From: Planctomyces sp.
GTDB lineage: Bacteria; Planctomycetota; Planctomycetia; Planctomycetales; Planctomycetaceae
NCBI GenBank assembly: GCA_019636235.1
Contig: JAHBXW010000008.1
Location: forward strand, 1 to 64,000
Length of the DNA stretch: 64,000 bases
Direction of reading: 5' to 3'
Shown here: one piece after another, positions 34,258-42,832 of the stretch
Layout of the letters: the number at the start of each line of letters is the position of its first letter
How positions within the stretch are numbered: position 1 is the stretch's first letter
Program-made: the position numbers and the translations under genes
Notes under the pieces: generated by a model
What the model saw: only the letters and a program-made list of their open reading frames with translations
What the model was told of the DNA's origin: nothing
The model's database searches: none

Positions 34258-35025
34258 GTGCGGGGACTGATGGGACTCACAATCGCCGCGGCGCTGGGGC
34301 TCGCGGGGGCGGTCTGCAACTGGCTGTATCTGGACAGCCTGGCGCGTTCCGAGGCGCGGCTGGCGTTCATCGGCGTCCGTCCCGACGTCCGGCTGAACAT
34401 TGGCGAGCAGTTCAAGGCCGACCATTTCGAGCCGGTGGAAATCCCCCGCACCCGGACCGGCAACCTGCAGGACGCGGCCCCGCTGTGGTCGGCCCGGGAT
34501 GCCGTGATCGGCCTCCGCGCGAACCGCCCCTACGCGGGAGGCGAACTGATTCTCCGTCAGGATCTGACGACGCCCGCGCAGGAGGACGTCGCCGCGCTGC
34601 TGGCCGATGACGAGGCGGCCCGCTGGGTGCCGATCGATCCGCGGGCCGTGATTCCTGAACAGATCAACCCGGGAGACCTCGTCTCGTTCGAGGTGCCGCG
34701 GCTGCCGCGCTCCACCGCGGATGGCCCCCCGGCCGAATCTCCGACGACGCCTCCCACGGTCATCCTGCCCGACTCCGCCAATCCCGCCGCCCGCGACGTC
34801 GAGATCATCGGCCCCTTTCGCGTCCTGGCCGTCGGCGCCCGCCGAGAACGTCCCAACATCCAGCAGGCCCGCGGCCGGCTCGCCAGCAATGAGAACACGA
34901 TCACCATCGCCGTACGGGTGCAGAAGGATGCCGTCGAGCCGCGTGCTGCGCGGCTGTTTGATGCGGTCCGCGCCTCCGGCTCGCAGGGCGTTTATGTGCT
35001 CCTGCATTCCGCAAAAATGAACTGA
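34258..35025 (+). CDS. CpaB/RcpC-like SAF domain protein
   Basis: The 255-residue protein has one N-terminal membrane helix (LTIAAALGLAGAVCNWLYLD) and then a SAF-like region (FIGVRPDVRLNIGEQFKADH, ALRANRPYAGGELILRQDL context), followed by a beta-rich domain with ENTITIAVRVQKDAVE near the end. That layout resembles CpaB/RcpC of tight-adherence (Flp) pili, which assembles at the outer-membrane secretin. No tad/cpa genes (ATPase, secretin, pilin) are nearby, so the call is structural and its role open. The start is a GTG at 34258, about 100 bp after hemB. Confidence 0.65.
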   Translation: MRGLMGLTIAAALGLAGAVCNWLYLDSLARSEARLAFIGVRPDVRLNIGEQFKADHFEPVEIPRTRTGNLQDAAPLWSARDAVIGLRANRPYAGGELILRQDLTTPAQEDVAALLADDEAARWVPIDPRAVIPEQINPGDLVSFEVPRLPRSTADGPPAESPTTPPTVILPDSANPAARDVEIIGPFRVLAVGARRERPNIQQARGRLASNENTITIAVRVQKDAVEPRAARLFDAVRASGSQGVYVLLHSAKMN

Positions 35026-35120
35026 CGCGGGCTCGCCTTCGACGATCCGCGGACCATTGCCAGGCTCCGCGACCGCGGCCGATTCCCATGTCCTCCCCTT
35101 CGCGAATGGAAGCAAGTCCC

Positions 35121-36473
35121 ATGAATTGTCGACGGCTGGCAGCCGGTTTGAGCGTGGTCCTGGTCCTGTCCTGGGCGGACTTCGCCCTGTCGGACGACTG
35201 GCCGCAGTGGGCCGGCCCCCGGCGCGACGCCGAGTGGCGCGAAACAGGGCTGGTCGAGCGGTTTCCCGAGGGGGGCCCCCCCGTACGGTGGCGAACCCCC
35301 GTGGGGGGCGGCTACGCCGGTCCGGCCGTCGCCGCGGGTCGCGTGTACGTCACTGACCGGCAGGTGAAGGCCGGTGGGGCCGATCCGGACAACCCCTTCA
35401 CGCGCGGCGCGACGCCCGCCATCGAACGCGTCCTGTGCCTCAACGAGGCGGATGGATCGGTGCTGTGGACGCACGAGCACGACTGCCCCTACACGGTCAG
35501 CTATCCGGCCGGTCCGCGCTGCACGCCCGCCGTCGATGGCGACCGCGTGTACACGCTGGGCGCCGAGGGGCACCTGTTCTGCCTGAATGTCGCGAACGGG
35601 GATGTCGTCTGGTCAGCCCAGCTCCGCGAGCTGTCCGGCATGAACGCTTCGCCCGTCTGGGGGTTCTCGGCGCATCCGCTGGTGGACGGCGACCGGCTGA
35701 TCTGCATGGTTGGCGGCGAGGGCTCCGCTGTCGTGGCGTTCAACAAGCACACGGGCGAGGTGGCCTGGCGGTCGCTGGATGCGTTTGGCGGCCATGGTCC
35801 CGGGTACTGCCCGCCGGTCATCATCGAACCGGCCGGCCGGCGACAGTTGTTGATCTGGACGCCGCACGCGGTATCCGGACTGGAGCCGGAAACCGGGAAG
35901 GCCATCTGGACGCAGGAGTGGGAAATTCAGAACGGCCTGTCAGTGCCGATGCCGCGGCTCGAAGGGAACCGGTTGTTCCTGACGGCCTTCTACGACGGCT
36001 CGCTGATGCTCGAATTCAACGACGCCGGGACGGCCGTGCGGGAAGCGTGGAAGCGGAAGGGGCGCAGCGAGCGCAACACCGACGCCCTGCACTCGATCAT
36101 GCCCACGCCCTGGTTCGAAGACGGCCTGATCTTCGGAGTCGACAGTTACGGCGAGCTGCGGGGCCTCGACGCCTCGAACGGCGACCGGCTGTGGGAGACC
36201 TATGCGGCGACGGGGGGCGAATCGGCCCGCTGGGCGAACACATTCCTTGTGAAGCAGGGGGATCGATTCATCCTGCCGAACGAGCAGGGGGATCTGATCC
36301 TCGCGCGGCTGACGCGCGAGGGCTACGAGGAACTCAGCCGGGCGCACGTCATCGAACCGACCGGCGCGGCGCAGGGGCGAGAGATCGTCTGGTCGCACCC
36401 GGCGTTCGCCAACCGCTGCGTGTACCTGCGGAACGACAAGGAGATTGTGTGTGTGTCGCTGGCGAAGGACTGA
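35121..36473 (+). CDS. Exported PQQ-like beta-propeller protein (copy 1)
   Basis: After a signal peptide (CRRLAAGLSVVLVLSWADFA) the ~450-residue protein is built from PQQ-like propeller blades with repeated AxDxxTGxxxW-type strands: FCLNVANGDVVWSAQL, VAFNKHTGEVAWRSL, GLEPETGKAIWTQEWE. The mature start DDWPQWAGPRRDAEWRETGL is typical of planctomycete outer-membrane/periplasmic propellers related to BamB-like proteins. No PQQ-dependent dehydrogenase signature is present, so it is probably a scaffold or binding protein. The ATG at 35121 places the signal peptide at the start; ATGs at 35088 and 35106 are possible. A paralog lies at 40833-42110. Confidence 0.83.
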   Translation: MNCRRLAAGLSVVLVLSWADFALSDDWPQWAGPRRDAEWRETGLVERFPEGGPPVRWRTPVGGGYAGPAVAAGRVYVTDRQVKAGGADPDNPFTRGATPAIERVLCLNEADGSVLWTHEHDCPYTVSYPAGPRCTPAVDGDRVYTLGAEGHLFCLNVANGDVVWSAQLRELSGMNASPVWGFSAHPLVDGDRLICMVGGEGSAVVAFNKHTGEVAWRSLDAFGGHGPGYCPPVIIEPAGRRQLLIWTPHAVSGLEPETGKAIWTQEWEIQNGLSVPMPRLEGNRLFLTAFYDGSLMLEFNDAGTAVREAWKRKGRSERNTDALHSIMPTPWFEDGLIFGVDSYGELRGLDASNGDRLWETYAATGGESARWANTFLVKQGDRFILPNEQGDLILARLTREGYEELSRAHVIEPTGAAQGREIVWSHPAFANRCVYLRNDKEIVCVSLAKD

Positions 36474-36523
36474 ACGACGCCCGCGGCCCTGTCGCCGTCA
36501 CACCCGATTCAAAGGCCCCGCCG

Positions 36524-37285
36524 ATGCAAACCAACCCGCTGTCCGGCACGCGGATCGACGAGGTCGCCGATGGGATCTACCGCATCAACACGCCCCTGCG
36601 GGTCGACGCCATCCCCGGCGGGTTCAACCTCAGCCAGTACCTCATCGTCGACGACGAGCCCATGATCTTTCACGCCGGCTGGCGACGCTGGTTCCCGTAC
36701 GTCTCTGAGGCGGTCGCGAAGGTCATTCCGCTGTCGCGACTCCGACACATTGGCTATTCGCACTTCGAGGGGGATGAAGCCGGTGCGATGAACGAGTTCC
36801 TGGCCGCCGCGCCGCACGCCGTCCCATTTGCCAGCCGGATCAGCGTGATGACGTCGCTGGACGATTTCGCGGATCGCCCCGGCCGGGGACTGGCGGACGG
36901 CGAGACATTCTCGACCGGCCGGAAGACCTGGCAGTGGATCGACACGCCGCACGTCCCCCACGGCTGGGACTGCGGCGTGCTGTTCGATCAGTCGACCGGG
37001 ACGCTGCTGTGCGGCGACCTGTTCACGCAGCCGGGCGCGGAGACGCCGCCCGTCACGGAATCGGAGATTCTGACGGCCAGCGAAGCCCTGCGCCGGCCGA
37101 TGGAGTACTACGCGCATGCGACGAGCACCGGCGCGATTCTGGAGCGTCTGGCCTCGCTGAACCCGACGACGCTGGCCTGCCAGCACGGCAGCGCGTATCG
37201 CGGGGACGGCGCCGCCCTGTTGCGGCAACTGGCGTCGATTCTCGACGGGGAACTGCGGGCGGAGCTGCGCTCGCCCGGACGCTGA
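36524..37285 (+). CDS. MBL-fold protein of the ODP/flavodiiron type
   Basis: The 253-residue protein is a metallo-beta-lactamase fold of the ODP (oxygen-binding di-iron) class: the first metal motif is H-x-E-x-D (SHFEGDEAGAMNEF) as in flavodiiron proteins and not HxHxDH, followed by TPHVPHGWDCG, LLCGDLFTQPG and LACQHGSAYRG as the remaining ligand loops. No flavodoxin domain is attached. Such proteins may bind Fe or reduce O2/NO or act as sensors; the substrate is unknown. The ATG at 36524 is 50 bp after the propeller gene and fits the family start. Confidence 0.85.
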   Translation: MQTNPLSGTRIDEVADGIYRINTPLRVDAIPGGFNLSQYLIVDDEPMIFHAGWRRWFPYVSEAVAKVIPLSRLRHIGYSHFEGDEAGAMNEFLAAAPHAVPFASRISVMTSLDDFADRPGRGLADGETFSTGRKTWQWIDTPHVPHGWDCGVLFDQSTGTLLCGDLFTQPGAETPPVTESEILTASEALRRPMEYYAHATSTGAILERLASLNPTTLACQHGSAYRGDGAALLRQLASILDGELRAELRSPGR

Positions 37286-37431
37286 GCGGGATTGAAGAGC
37301 CCTGCTGACGTCGACGGATGGACGGGAATGCGGTCTTTGACCTCGCCTCGTCATGCATGAGCCGTTGGTCGGCCAGGACCGCTGCTTCCCGGCAAGGAGT
37401 GGGAGCCAGCCGCATGCGCCCCAACGCGGAA

Positions 37432-38305
37432 TCAACCGTCTTGTCCGGGACGTCGGATCATGTTCCAGGCTGTGTTGTGCGTCACTCCGCAGAGTCGCAC
37501 CAGCAGGGCGGCCGAATACTGCTCATCGCCGTGGACCAGTGCCAGTTCCCGGGACAGTTCAGCGGCCTCCTCCGCGCTCAGTTCGCGCCAATCCGGGCGA
37601 TCGCGGCGGGTGGGCTCCGCCACGGAGTCGAACTGCTCGAACTGATCCAGCGCCCGCTTCAGTCGCGGCGTGACAACACGGCCATGTCCGCTGTTCCAGC
37701 AGATCCGCAGAACGGACGGGCCGACGAACCAGATCGGATAGGGGCTCTGTTCGCGCGGCTGGTTCCGGGACTTTGGGCCGGCCGCCGACGGGCTGCGAAG
37801 CGAAAGCAGCATTGCCTGCAGATTGTCGCGATGTGCGTCGTGCAGGCGGATTTCGAGGAATTCGTCCCGCCATACAACGGATCCTCCGGAAGCCTTGTGA
37901 GCTGTGGATGCGCTGCTGGTCTTCGAGGGGGTGGAATAGGCCTCGATGTGCCGGCCGACCGTCGCAATCTCTGAAGACCTGAGATGCAGCACCTTGCCCG
38001 GCGTCCCGCGTGCGGTCGCGATACGACCGCAGGTTGATCCACACCCCATCCCGTCCGATTTGGAGAATCCAGTTGGAATGCCGGAACAGAGCCGCCAAAT
38101 CCAGCAGCAGAACCGGCGCCACCAGGAGTGCGCCCGCCGCGCCCAGCCATGCCAGCCATTGCAAACCAGTGCGATTTGCCACGACCAGCGGAATGGCCAG
38201 TACGCCGCAGCAGACCAGCAACCTCACAACGCCGGCCAGCCGCGATTGGCGGCACGTCAGATAGCGCGAATCATTGGGGACATCCTGCTTGCTGCAGATC
38301 TGCAT
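37432..38305 (-). pseudogene. Membrane/helical hypothetical protein disrupted by a frameshift near 38005
   Basis: The minus strand codes for a protein in two frames. From the ATG at 38305 the first frame gives two membrane helices (LVCCGVLAIPLVVANR, LAWLGAAGALLVAPVLLLDL) and SNWILQIGRDGVWINLRSY. Protein-like sequence then continues in the other frame from about 38010 (GKVLHLRSSEIATVGRHIEA, then WRDEFLEIRLHDAHRDN) to the stop at 37432. Joined, they give ~290 residues; the first frame alone becomes Arg/Pro-rich after the switch. A single-base indel in the stretch 37997-38012 would restore one frame. It is either a true pseudogene or a sequencing error. No function is recognised. The TlpA-like gene lies 16 nt upstream. 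Confidence 0.65.
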
Positions 38306-38320
38306 CGCGTATTAGGGGCC

Positions 38321-39232
38321 TCAAAAGGCTTTGCTCAAGTCGCGAGTCAGCAACTCATGCACATCGGCCGCCAGTTCGGGGTCCCCGGCATGATGATACC
38401 GCCGGACGACGCGCCCCCCCTGATCGATCAGGATCACGGCGGGCACCGCATAGATGCCGTAGGCTTCGAACACGCCGGCTTGCTCGGAACCGTCCAAGGC
38501 CATCTGGAACGGCGGAGGGGCTCCGCCGAACGCACGCCGCAGTGCGGGCTCCATCCTGGCGTTCATCTCTTCGAGCGTCGCCAGGCTGGCATCGTGAATG
38601 GCCAGCACCACCAGCCCTTCGCCTTCGTACTGATCCCTGAGCCGGATCAGATCGGGCTTGTGGGCATGGCAGATGGAGCAGGTATAGGCGAAGAAATCGA
38701 GGACAATCACTCGTCCCCTCAGCGCCTTGACCAGCAGCGGCGATGTCCCCTGCCAGGCTATGATGCCGTCGAGTTCCGGAGCCTGCCTGCCGTAGAGGCC
38801 CGTTGTCTTGCTGATGGGCAGATCGACCTCGTCCATCGGAATCCGGTCTACATCATCGGCCACGGTCAACTCGCGGCTTTCCACTTCAAAGGTGGCGCCG
38901 CGGGAACCGTTCGCACTGAAGATCAGGCGATACTGACCGGGCGGCAGACGAATCTGGAACTCCTCCCCGGTCCCATAGGCCTCTTCGACCAACTCGTGCT
39001 CCGGAATTCTCCAGGCGCGAACGATGCCCCGCTCAATGCCGCCCCTTTTGTCGCTCCACGCCTTGCTGACGATCCGCCCCGATACGAGACAGCTGTCTGA
39101 CTCCGGCTCCGCGACCTGGACAGGCGCCGCCGGGAACGCCGGGGGACGATCGCAACCGGCCAGAGGGACCAGCAACAAGGCGGCCGCCGCCGCCGGGATG
39201 CGACGTCCGATGGGAGTCCTGCGTCTGTCCAT
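38321..39232 (-). CDS. TlpA/Redoxin-family thioredoxin-like lipoprotein
   Basis: The 303-residue protein has a lipoprotein signal with lipobox LAGC (AAAAALLLVPLAGCDRPPAF), a ~130-residue beta-rich domain in the middle (DDVDRIPMDEVDLPISKT ends it), and a C-terminal thioredoxin fold with DFFAYTCSICHAHKPDLIRL carrying a CxxC pair (CSIC) and a cis-proline region AVPAVILID. It is probably membrane-anchored and faces the periplasm, acting in thiol-disulfide exchange or cytochrome maturation-like reduction. Planctomycetes carry many paralogs of such TlpA-like lipoproteins. It precedes the frameshifted gene by 16 nt. Confidence 0.87.
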   Translation of the reverse strand: MDRRRTPIGRRIPAAAAALLLVPLAGCDRPPAFPAAPVQVAEPESDSCLVSGRIVSKAWSDKRGGIERGIVRAWRIPEHELVEEAYGTGEEFQIRLPPGQYRLIFSANGSRGATFEVESRELTVADDVDRIPMDEVDLPISKTTGLYGRQAPELDGIIAWQGTSPLLVKALRGRVIVLDFFAYTCSICHAHKPDLIRLRDQYEGEGLVVLAIHDASLATLEEMNARMEPALRRAFGGAPPPFQMALDGSEQAGVFEAYGIYAVPAVILIDQGGRVVRRYHHAGDPELAADVHELLTRDLSKAF

Positions 39233-39320
39233 GGAGTTGCTCCAATCCGATCACCCACTTTCAAACGGATGGCCGAGCCGACGGATCAAGAAATCTTCTG
39301 CGTGCTCTTGGGTTCGCGCT

Positions 39321-40445
39321 TCACACGTTCGGCGTTCTGCCCGCTTCCGTCCGGTAGTGCAGATAAACGTCGTCATCCAGCCACTCGACGCCGTCGAGCC
39401 GGAACGTCGCCGCCTCCGCCAGCCGATCCCGCCCCCGTCCGCTGACCGGACCCGGGGCGGCCGCGCTGCCGATCACCCGCGGCCCCAGAAACACATGCGC
39501 TTCGTCGACCTGGCCGGCGTCAAAGAACGAGCCGAGCAACTGGCCGCCCCCCTCGACGAGCACGTTCGTCATCCGCCGGGCTCCCAGTTCCTCCAGCACG
39601 GACCGCACCATTCCGGCGCCGGACCGCCCATCGCCGCAGCGGAGGACTTCGACGCCCGCCGACTCCAGCGCGGAGACGCGTTCGGACGGGGCCTCGGACC
39701 CGGTCGCGACGATCAGCGGAAAGGCCTGCGCCGATTTGACGAGCTGGCATTCGACGGGCAGCCGCGCGGTCCGATCGAAGACAATCCGCGTGGCGGTGCG
39801 CGGCCCCGAGGGACGCGCCGTCAGCAGGGGGTCGTCGTGCAGGGCCGTGCTGATCCCGACGACCACGGCGTCGACGCGTCCCCGCAACTCGTGGACGATC
39901 GCCCGCGAGCGGGTCGAGGAGATCCACTGCGAGTCGCCGGATGCCGTTGCGATGCGGCCGTCGATCGTCATGGCCCATTTGGCGTGCACCCAGGGAATGC
40001 CAGCCGTCGTCAGCTTGAGATAGGGCGCGAGCAGCCGCCGCCCCTCGGGCTCCAGGAGGCCCAAATGCACCTCGATTCCGGCCTCGCGCAAAATCTCGAA
40101 GCCGCGACCGGCGACGACGGGGAAGGGATCGGCGACGGCGACGTAGACCCGCCGGACGCCCGCCCGCACGACTTCCGGGGCGCAGGGCGGGGTTTTCCCG
40201 AAGTGGGCGCAGGGCTCAAGCGTGACAAACAGGGTCCCGCCGCGGGCGTTGGGGCCGGCCTGACGCAGGGCGACGATTTCGGCGTGCGGGCCGCCAAAAC
40301 GCTCGTGAAAACCCTCGCCGACGAGGTTTCCGTCGGCGTCGAGCACGACCGCGCCGACCATCGGGTTGGGTTCGACGCGGCCCTGTCCCAGGGCGGCGGC
40401 CGCAAGGGCGTGGCGCATCGCGGCTTCCGGCGTGGCGAATTGCAT
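39321..40445 (-). CDS. ribD: Bifunctional riboflavin biosynthesis deaminase/reductase
   Basis: The 374-residue enzyme carries an N-terminal cytidine deaminase-like domain with zinc ligands H54-A-E56 and C79/C88 (LEPCAHFGKTPPC), and from about residue 150 a dihydrofolate reductase-like RibG C-terminal domain (VHAKWAMTIDGRIATASGDS, GRVDAVVVGISTALHDDP, NVLVEGGGQLLGSFF). It performs the second and third steps of riboflavin synthesis: deamination and then reduction of the pyrimidine. Length is normal. No rib operon is nearby, and the 5' region lacks an FMN riboswitch consensus. Confidence 0.96.
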   Translation of the reverse strand: MQFATPEAAMRHALAAAALGQGRVEPNPMVGAVVLDADGNLVGEGFHERFGGPHAEIVALRQAGPNARGGTLFVTLEPCAHFGKTPPCAPEVVRAGVRRVYVAVADPFPVVAGRGFEILREAGIEVHLGLLEPEGRRLLAPYLKLTTAGIPWVHAKWAMTIDGRIATASGDSQWISSTRSRAIVHELRGRVDAVVVGISTALHDDPLLTARPSGPRTATRIVFDRTARLPVECQLVKSAQAFPLIVATGSEAPSERVSALESAGVEVLRCGDGRSGAGMVRSVLEELGARRMTNVLVEGGGQLLGSFFDAGQVDEAHVFLGPRVIGSAAAPGPVSGRGRDRLAEAATFRLDGVEWLDDDVYLHYRTEAGRTPNV

Positions 40446-40658
40446 GGAACGAGTCGACCGTTCGTGTTAGAGTTCGCAGTTCGCTGCCGGCGCCCCCGGT
40501 GGGGCGTTCTGCGCCCGGGTCGGGATGCTGGCGGCCGCCTTCGGATCGGAACGGGTTCGCCGTGCGCCCTGACGCCGGTCCCGTTTCCCAGTGTGTGTTG
40601 CAGCCGGCCAGTCCGGCGAGTCTGATTCCCGGCCCCAGGCCGGAACTGGAAGTTTACC

Positions 40659-40823
40659 ATGAGCGATCCCAAGCATCTCGCCGAAGTGAAGCGGGCCCTG
40701 TCGGCGAAGTACGAAAACCTGGCGCGGCTGGCGGGCAGCACCCCCAAGCGCAAGCAGTTTCAGACGCGCGCCGACAAGCACCGTCGGCAGGCGGAGCAGT
40801 TCGAGCGGATGGCGAAGCAGTAA
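40659..40823 (+). CDS. Small basic 54-residue protein
   Basis: The sequence ATG at 40659 to TAA at 40823 encodes 54 residues: MSDPKHLAEVKRALSAKYEN, followed by LARLAGSTPKRKQFQTRADK and a HRRQAEQFERMAKQ end. It is strongly basic and helical, and its codon usage looks coding. An SD (GGAAG at 40645-40652 area) is well spaced. It has no recognised domain; it might bind nucleic acid. The stop lies 9 nt before the next gene, a PQQ-like propeller, suggesting an operon. It is short enough to be missed by gene callers, but the organised sequence and SD support it. Confidence 0.68.
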   Translation: MSDPKHLAEVKRALSAKYENLARLAGSTPKRKQFQTRADKHRRQAEQFERMAKQ

Positions 40824-40832
40824 CGCCAGCTC

Positions 40833-42110
40833 ATGCTGTGCCGCGACCGCGCTGAGCCGTTTGTCGGGCCGCCGGGAGGGATCGCCCGCATCACGTTGAT
40901 GCTGGCGCTGATTCTGGCTGCGCGCGGCGTCCGGGCGGACTGGCCCGAATGGCGCGGACCGGACGGCTCGGGACGCGTCCCGGATGCCGGCTTCGCGGAG
41001 GCGTGGCCGGAAGGGCTCAACACCGTCTGGCGGCGGCCAATCGGCGGCGGATACGCCGGGATCGCTGCGGTTGACGACAAAATCCTGACGCTGGACCGGC
41101 AGACCGAGCCCCGCGAAATCGAGCGGGTGCTGTGCGTCGCGGCCGACTCGGGCGAGCCGCTGTGGACCGACGAGTACGACGTCGCCTATGGCGACCTCGA
41201 CTACGGCAATGGGCCGCGCGCCTGTCCGACGATCGTCAATGGCCGCGTCTACACGCTCGGAGCGCTGGGCCATCTGCGCTGCCTGGACCTCGAGACCGGA
41301 AAGCTCCTATGGCGGGCGCATCTCGTCGACGACCTGCGCGGCCGGCGACCCACGTGGGGCTATTCCGCGTCCCCCCGGCTGGTCGACGGCCGGCTGATCG
41401 TCCAGCCCGGCGGCGAGGACGGAAACAGCGTCGTGGCGCTCGATGCGGCCACCGGGGCCGTGCATTGGAAATGCCTGTCCGACGAGGCGGGTTACACCTG
41501 GCCGATCGTCGTCGAGAGCGGGGGCGTGCGGCAGCTCGTCTGCTGGACGCCGTCGCACATTCGAGGCGTGGATCTGGAGTCCGGCCGGCCGTTGTGGGAC
41601 GTGCCGTATGAGATTCAATACGGCGTCGCGATCGCCACGCCGATCGAAGTCGACGGCCTGGTGCTGGTGTGCGGCTATTGGGCCGGTTCGAAGGCGATCC
41701 GGCTGGGGCCTGGCCCCGAGGACGCCACGCTGGAATGGGAGGAGAACCGCTATCTGCGGGGGCTGATGTCGCAGCCGCTGGTGCGGGACGGCCTGGCCTA
41801 TCTGCTGGACAAGCAATACGGGATCACCTGTTTCGACCCGGCGACAGGGACGAAGTTGTGGGACGACCGCAACACGCTGACGCGTCGTGACCGCAACCCG
41901 CAGGCGTCGCTGGTGTGGATCGGGGACAGCGACCGCGTGCTGGCGCTCAACGCGGAGGGGGAACTCGTCCAGGCGCGGTTCACGCGCGAGGGGCTGACGG
42001 AACTGGGCCGCGCGAAAGTTCTTGGCGAGACCTGGGCGCATCCGGCCTATTCCGGCCGCCGCGTGTTCGCCCGCAGCGATTCGGAACTCGTGTGCGTGGA
42101 GCTGCCGTGA
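40833..42110 (+). CDS. Exported PQQ-like beta-propeller protein (copy 2)
   Basis: The 425-residue protein is a paralog of 35121-36473: the mature start DWPEWRGPDGSGRVPDAGFA, the NTVWRRPIGGGYAGIAAVDD block, and propeller strands such as CLDLETGKLLWRAHLV, VALDAATGAVHWKCL and GVDLESGRPLWDVPYE. The N-terminal ~30 residues hold a hydrophobic stretch (ITLMLALILAARGVRA) as a signal peptide; the ATG at 40833 may be slightly early, and an ATG at 40899 (MLALILAA) is possible. No metal/PQQ dehydrogenase motif is present. The GTG of the following ABC ATPase overlaps its stop by four bases, so the two genes are translationally coupled. Confidence 0.82.
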   Translation: MLCRDRAEPFVGPPGGIARITLMLALILAARGVRADWPEWRGPDGSGRVPDAGFAEAWPEGLNTVWRRPIGGGYAGIAAVDDKILTLDRQTEPREIERVLCVAADSGEPLWTDEYDVAYGDLDYGNGPRACPTIVNGRVYTLGALGHLRCLDLETGKLLWRAHLVDDLRGRRPTWGYSASPRLVDGRLIVQPGGEDGNSVVALDAATGAVHWKCLSDEAGYTWPIVVESGGVRQLVCWTPSHIRGVDLESGRPLWDVPYEIQYGVAIATPIEVDGLVLVCGYWAGSKAIRLGPGPEDATLEWEENRYLRGLMSQPLVRDGLAYLLDKQYGITCFDPATGTKLWDDRNTLTRRDRNPQASLVWIGDSDRVLALNAEGELVQARFTREGLTELGRAKVLGETWAHPAYSGRRVFARSDSELVCVELP

Positions 42111-42817
42111 CCGCCGCTGGAAATCCCGCTTCGCCGGCCGACTCCGGACTGCAGGTGACGCGTCTGTCGAAGACCTACGCCGGACCGAGTGGCGAGCTGT
42201 CGATTCTCAGCGACGTCGATCTGTCGCTGGTTCCCGGGGAGGCGGTCGCGGTGACGGGGCCGTCCGGCGCGGGCAAGAGCACGCTGCTGTACATCCTGGG
42301 CCTGCTGGAATCGCCCACATCGGGGACGGTGCGGCTGGGGGATGTGGATCCCTTCGCGCTCGCCAAAGTCGATCAGGCGAAATACCGGAATCAGCGGGTC
42401 GGGTTCGTGTTTCAGGACCATCACCTGCTGCCGCAGTGCACGGTGCTGGAGAACGTGCTGGTCCCCACGCTGGCGTCGCCGGGAGAGACATCGGGGGCCG
42501 CGGAGCGGGCGGAGTCGCTGCTGGAACGGGTGGGGCTGAAGGACCGGATGGTGCACCGTCCGGCGGCGCTCTCGGGGGGCGAGCGGCAGCGGGTGGCGGT
42601 CTGCCGGGCCCTCATCAATCAGCCGCTGCTGCTGCTGGCGGACGAGCCGACGGGCAATCTCGACCGCAAAACTGCGGCAACGGTGGGAGCGCTGTTGCTG
42701 GAGCTGTCCGCCGAGCAGGGCACGATGCTGCTCTGCGTGACGCACAGCCAGGAGCTGGCGGGACGGTTCCCGCGGCGCTACGAATTGACGGACGGCCGGC
42801 TGGAGAATGCGAGCTGA
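42107..42817 (+). CDS. LolD-like ABC transporter ATP-binding protein without adjacent permease
   Basis: The 236-residue ATPase has Walker A GPSGAGKST (51-59), the Q-loop GFVFQDHHLLPQCTVLENV, signature LSGGERQR (155-162), Walker B LLLLADE (174-180) and the H-loop CVTHSQ. The NRVGFVFQDHHLLP region and TVLENVLVP are typical of the LolD/MacB-type family, which powers lipoprotein release or peptide/macrolide export with FtsX-like permeases. The GTG start at 42107 overlaps the stop of the propeller gene (GTGA). The neighbouring genes code for no FtsX-like permease; the partner must lie elsewhere. Confidence 0.88.
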   Translation: MTAAGNPASPADSGLQVTRLSKTYAGPSGELSILSDVDLSLVPGEAVAVTGPSGAGKSTLLYILGLLESPTSGTVRLGDVDPFALAKVDQAKYRNQRVGFVFQDHHLLPQCTVLENVLVPTLASPGETSGAAERAESLLERVGLKDRMVHRPAALSGGERQRVAVCRALINQPLLLLADEPTGNLDRKTAATVGALLLELSAEQGTMLLCVTHSQELAGRFPRRYELTDGRLENAS

Positions 42818-42832
42818 CGGCCGTTCGCGCGA

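Noticed and set aside
40446-40658. Possible FMN riboswitch upstream of ribD
   Set aside because: The minus-strand leader lacks the conserved FMN aptamer blocks; only GC-rich hairpins are seen.
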